From Undaria pinnatifida (lineage: Eukaryota > Sar > Phaeophyceae > Laminariales > Alariaceae), in assembly GCA_012845835.1 (NCBI GenBank), contig JABAKD010000022.1:3926444-3990443 (forward strand): 64,000 nt of DNA. The letters run 5' to 3'. Every line of letters starts with the position of its first letter. Position 1 is the stretch's first letter. Positions 60,512 through 64,000 of the stretch are shown here, one piece after another. The position numbers and the translations under genes were made by a program. The notes under the pieces are model-generated. The model was not told the DNA's origin and ran no database searches. It saw nothing but the letters and a program-made list of their open reading frames with translations.

Positions 60512-62631
60512 CTGCTGTTGGTGTCTACACTGCGTGAGTTTTTAAAAGTAAAAAATCGGCTGTCTGTGGTCATGACCTCGCCTAGCCTATCTTCCTTGCT
60601 ACATACTCGTTCCATGGCGGAGTGCCTATGCGTGGGAAACATGGAAGGGCGGGAGCTGGCTGTGATAATGGCATTAGTGCTATCTGTGACTGGGCACCTT
60701 AAGGGAAGGCGCTCAAGTGCTGGCTGCGGAGGTCGCCGTTGCTGCAGCAACGTGTTGCGCGAACTCGTATCGTTTGTTTCGGATCGCCCAACACTGCTGC
60801 AGCTTCGAGTGTTTATTTACAAGACAGCACTCAAATCGCAGATACATCAAAAAGTACCCGCAAATTGTTGCACATGGCCGGTCACCCATCGACCAGTGTA
60901 TTTTCCAAGAAGATCTGGAAATACCTGGTAGGCTACAACAGCATCAGATCACCATAATTTATCTGGGCTGACCTTACAGCAGTAGTATCACAAATACATA
61001 CCTTCCTTACTTCCGATACTACACCCGGATCAATTACATTGCAGTATAGCTGCATGCTCTATCTGCCGTAAGCCGTAAGGATGCAGGCGAACGCACGGGG
61101 GTGCAAAATGCAAGAAAATCATCCGCCTCTTGCGTCACCCTGCCTCCGAAGGGGAACCTTGTACTTACATACAGACGATGACACAGCACCCATTTGTTTT
61201 TGTCCGGCATGGCGGCCGGCAACAGGCATACTTCGGGAGTACCGTTAGTAATCAATTAATTATATAATCATGCGAGGTATCACATTTAAATGGAACTGGT
61301 GAACTCGGCGCCGATGCAGCTGGGACGTTGGGGTTTCGTTGCGGCGTCCACGTTTATGTTTACAGTCGCGGATACGGTCGCGATCGCTACACACTTACGC
61401 AGCAGCGCACTGCTGTGGCTGCTCGCGTCCTGCTTTGTACTTTGTATCTTTGTATTGCTGATTTCCCTCGCAACATAAAGTATATTCATACATCAGAGAT
61501 CGCTATCAGCACTACAGAGTAGTACTGTATTTCCAATATTCGATGGACGGCTGCAGGACAAAACCAACGAGGCCATGAACAAGTGAAAGATGAACCGAAA
61601 CCGATGAACATAACTCAGGCACTCGCATTCTGCCCTGCCACTACTACTGCTGTGTGGAGTGAAAATGACTGAAAATGACTTCCCAGAGGCCTGAAAGAAT
61701 CGTATACGTACTCGTGCTTAATGTAGTGTATGGACCACCCGGGGATGATAATATTTGTCCCCCTCTCAAAATGACACCTTTTTTTCCTGGAATGAGAGGA
61801 AATAGGAGAAATTTTTAGGAAAAGCTGAAAATGCCTGTTTCCCGGAAAAATTTGGCTTCCAGGTGAGGAAATACGCATCCTTGGTACCAGGTACGAGGTA
61901 TATTATTCGGCAGTTCTGCGCGTAAGTGCAGGGAATACAATACATGACTTGGTAAGTGTTGCGCTCATGATGCGCTGACTCTTTTTTTTAAGAAATCCTG
62001 ATTTCCGCATCACGCACCGCAGGCGCAACACGTTCTTTACCGGCGCAACAAAAATCGCGGAAGGTTTTTTTTTGTTGCGCACCGTTCGCTGTAGGCCAAA
62101 AGAAACTGGGCACAACAGAGAATGAGGCTGTTTTCCAGCTTTTTTCGGACACAAGCGGGGTCATAAGTATTGTATCTCGCTAGTACACGAGTAGCACAAA
62201 GAGAACGAAACAGATCATGAATGCCCCCTAGAAATGGTTATCGTACGAGTTTCTAGCGAAACACGCTAAATTCTGTCTGCATCGACCAGGAAAAGAGCAC
62301 AACGACCAAACTCGCTGTCATCACGCCTTGGAATTATGTGGAATCTCTGATACATGTGAGGAAGTAGACTAAAATGTTGCACAACAAATGCTACTCGAGT
62401 TATTTCCTTCTAAACTCGTTTTTCCACCACATTCTCCCCCACTAAACCTGACATATTTCCCAGATTATGTCAGGAACCCCGATGAGGTACCCAGTATCCA
62501 ATGCGACTTTTTCGGAGTGATTTGCAATGGTCCTATATATTGCTCTCATGGTTGTTTTTAAGTGGTCGAGTTTTCACAGGTTCTTTGAACGTGAGAAAAT
62601 CCCTTTTTTTATTTTACTGGGAAAGACGGTG

Positions 62632-62700
62632 ATAATCGAACCAGCGACCTCACTGTTCATAATCTCACATCCTGCCTGCGACGCCATTGAGAGGAAGTAG
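62632..62700 (-). repeat. tRNA-like remnant between repeated flanks
   Basis: The minus strand carries TGGCGTCGCAGGCAGG (A-box-like) and GGTTCGATTATCACC (B-box-like). Flanks on one side repeat sequence found at 62361-62390. It may be the head of a tRNA-derived SINE. Confidence 0.35.
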
Positions 62701-63585
62701 CCTAAAAATGTTGCACAACAAATGCTATTCGAGACTGATTCTACGATACCCCCCCTCCAAAACGGCGATTTTCTTTAACGAACGTTTCATGGCTGCTCGA
62801 CACGAGGAAGGATGCCATGAGTTTTAAGAGCATCCTCAAATATTGTCTTGTTTGCAAAGGTCTATCGCACGATGACGTCGGGTTGGCGAGGGGCACTGCG
62901 TTTCAGTAAATACGGCCGGGAGCTGGTTTCAAAACCGGCGATTTCGGTTAGGAAAAGTTGGGGGGGCTACCGTAAAACGACTCTCGAGTTATTTCCTTCT
63001 AAACTCGTTTTTCCACCACAATGTTTTCTTTTGGGGGTTCTGTGGCCTCCGGCACATCTGCAGTTGAACTAGTGCTTTCGAGCGGGAACGTCAATGACTG
63101 TCGGCTGTCGGCCACTACTGCAGCCAAGTGTCTTGTGTGAAATGGACTGAGCATATAGTAGCTGGCAGCAGGCCTGGTAGCAAGGTTGCTGCAGTGTCGT
63201 TGTGCCGGCAGAAGCATAGCGGGTATTATATTTTACTTGGCAAGCGACGTTGGGGGCTAACCTAGCAATTATCCTCGGATTTAGTGATGATGTAATTGAC
63301 AGGCTGGAAACTGGGATCGTCGCCGACAACGATGCACGCAACTACTGTACTTTTTTTTCTCGTTATTTATTCTCTGGGTTCGTCTACCGGCAAACCCCGT
63401 TGAACAGGAGCAGAAGGAAAAATGCGTGTTTTGAACCACTTTTTAGCGTATATTAGCGCTAATATCGCCGAACTTTAGGGCTCCGGCGGCCCTTCAGGGG
63501 GCCTCCGGTGGTTCTCCGGGTACATCTGCGGGGTGCGCATTGCGCTGGGCGCAGCACGGGCCTGCGTCCTATATTATTCCCTGTG

Positions 63586-63830
63586 TGTTGTTGTTGTTGT
63601 CCTCACGTTCACTCGCATGATCAAGTTCGTGGTCACAAGACAGGCCTGGAGTGGAAGAATACCCCAGGGAAAAAATAAAACGAAATGAAAGTGATGCGCG
63701 TATATATCATAGCTGAAGCAAGTCGTACATCCGCAAAAAATATGAAAGTGAAACAAAGAAGTCAGCGTACGTACGCTCAGGCGAATACTGGTGCATACGC
63801 TTCAAGACTCGCAGCTGAAACCGACTACAC
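63586..63830 (-). mobile_element. Retroposon family A, copy 7 (diverged)
   Basis: (GTT)n is followed by CTCACGTTCACTCGCATGAT and AAGTTCGTGGTCACAAGACA, diverged versions of the family 3' end. The internal CCAGAGTGACTGGAG-type segment is mostly lost. It is the oldest copy in the window. Confidence 0.7.
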
Positions 63831-64000
63831 CGCCGCGTGTGTTATTCACATTCAACTGATATGCCGCCCATCTACGTCCAGCACAACCAGTGCCCGTGCG
63901 GATGTCTCCTAGAGAGAAGAGTTCTGTGGTTATAAACTAAGATACAGACAGCAAGGTGATCTGACCATGCAATGTCAGCCGCAATGAACACGAGGGCAAC

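Larger units (their letters stand above)
57992..64000. other. First intron of the ADCK2-like gene (open-ended), no further exon recognised
   Basis: It holds two tRNA-like remnants (58332-58409 and 62632-62700), a CTG run (60484-60511), clusters of TACTGCTGCACTGC-type words (59560-60090), a locally repeated segment (62361-62443, 62690-62742 and 62980-63030 share GTTGCACAACAAATGCTA or CTCGAGTTATTTCCTTCTAA) and a retroposon copy at 63586. A plus-strand frame at 58687-58815 (42 residues) and one at 61290-61478 (62 residues, hydrophobic) have no motif. Confidence 0.45.

Noticed and set aside
61290-61478. Second exon of the ADCK2-like gene, because it contains LGRWGF after a CAG acceptor
   Set aside because: The match to LGQW ends after four residues. 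The following sequence is a hydrophobic stretch unlike the kinase family, and it ends at a stop.

Overview
The window is nuclear DNA of a eukaryote with long, repeat-filled introns. Three conserved genes can be recognised: eEF1B-gamma, a plastid-type omega-3 fatty acid desaturase, and the first exon of an ADCK2-like UbiB/ABC1 kinase. The candidate first exons of the desaturase encode a signal peptide followed by a DAFVPG motif. This resembles the bipartite, ASAFAP-type presequence used to import proteins into secondary red-lineage plastids. I therefore infer a photosynthetic alga with a complex plastid, probably a stramenopile (ochrophyte). The species cannot be fixed from this sequence.

Layout. 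1-2.3 kb: dispersed repeats, a pogo-like MITE and a cluster of short TACCTGGTA-type palindromes. 2.3-5.6 kb: a decayed gene with a 3'-5' exonuclease domain, interrupted by a poly(A)-tailed retroposon. 7.4-7.7 kb: a small cysteine/histidine-rich ORF. 9.38-23.70 kb (+): the eEF1B-gamma gene in nine exons, which rejoin in phase to give 421 residues. Its third intron is 9.0 kb, has a GC donor and holds minisatellites and a retroposon. 23.7-27.6 kb: convergent intergenic DNA. 27.6-31.76 kb (-): eight exons of the omega-3 desaturase with all three histidine boxes. Two candidate 5' exons lie at 56.7-57.16 kb and join in phase, implying a 24.9-kb intron. That interval carries, on the opposite strand, an unknown multi-exon gene (37.4-41.8 kb), two satellite arrays, a 463-bp tandem duplication, a tRNA-like repeat cluster and many retroposons. 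57.5 kb (+): the ADCK2-like gene starts 347 bp from the desaturase start, in head-to-head arrangement. It runs out of the window in a first intron of at least 6 kb.

Mobile DNA dominates the rest. Family A ends in (AAC)n, has a pyrimidine-rich 5' part and occurs seven times. Family B ends in poly(A) and occurs three times. A GC-rich stem-loop repeat ending in CTTGTA occurs five times, with different stem sequences in each copy. Pogo-like MITEs have TIRs beginning CAGT next to a TA.

As genes, eEF1B-gamma serves translation elongation, the desaturase makes trienoic fatty acids in the plastid, and the ADCK2-like protein is expected to act in mitochondrial lipid or quinone metabolism. There is no operon logic; only the divergent desaturase/ADCK2 pair suggests shared control. 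All exon borders are read from splice consensus, reading phase and family similarity recalled from memory. No alignment, transcript or database search was run.
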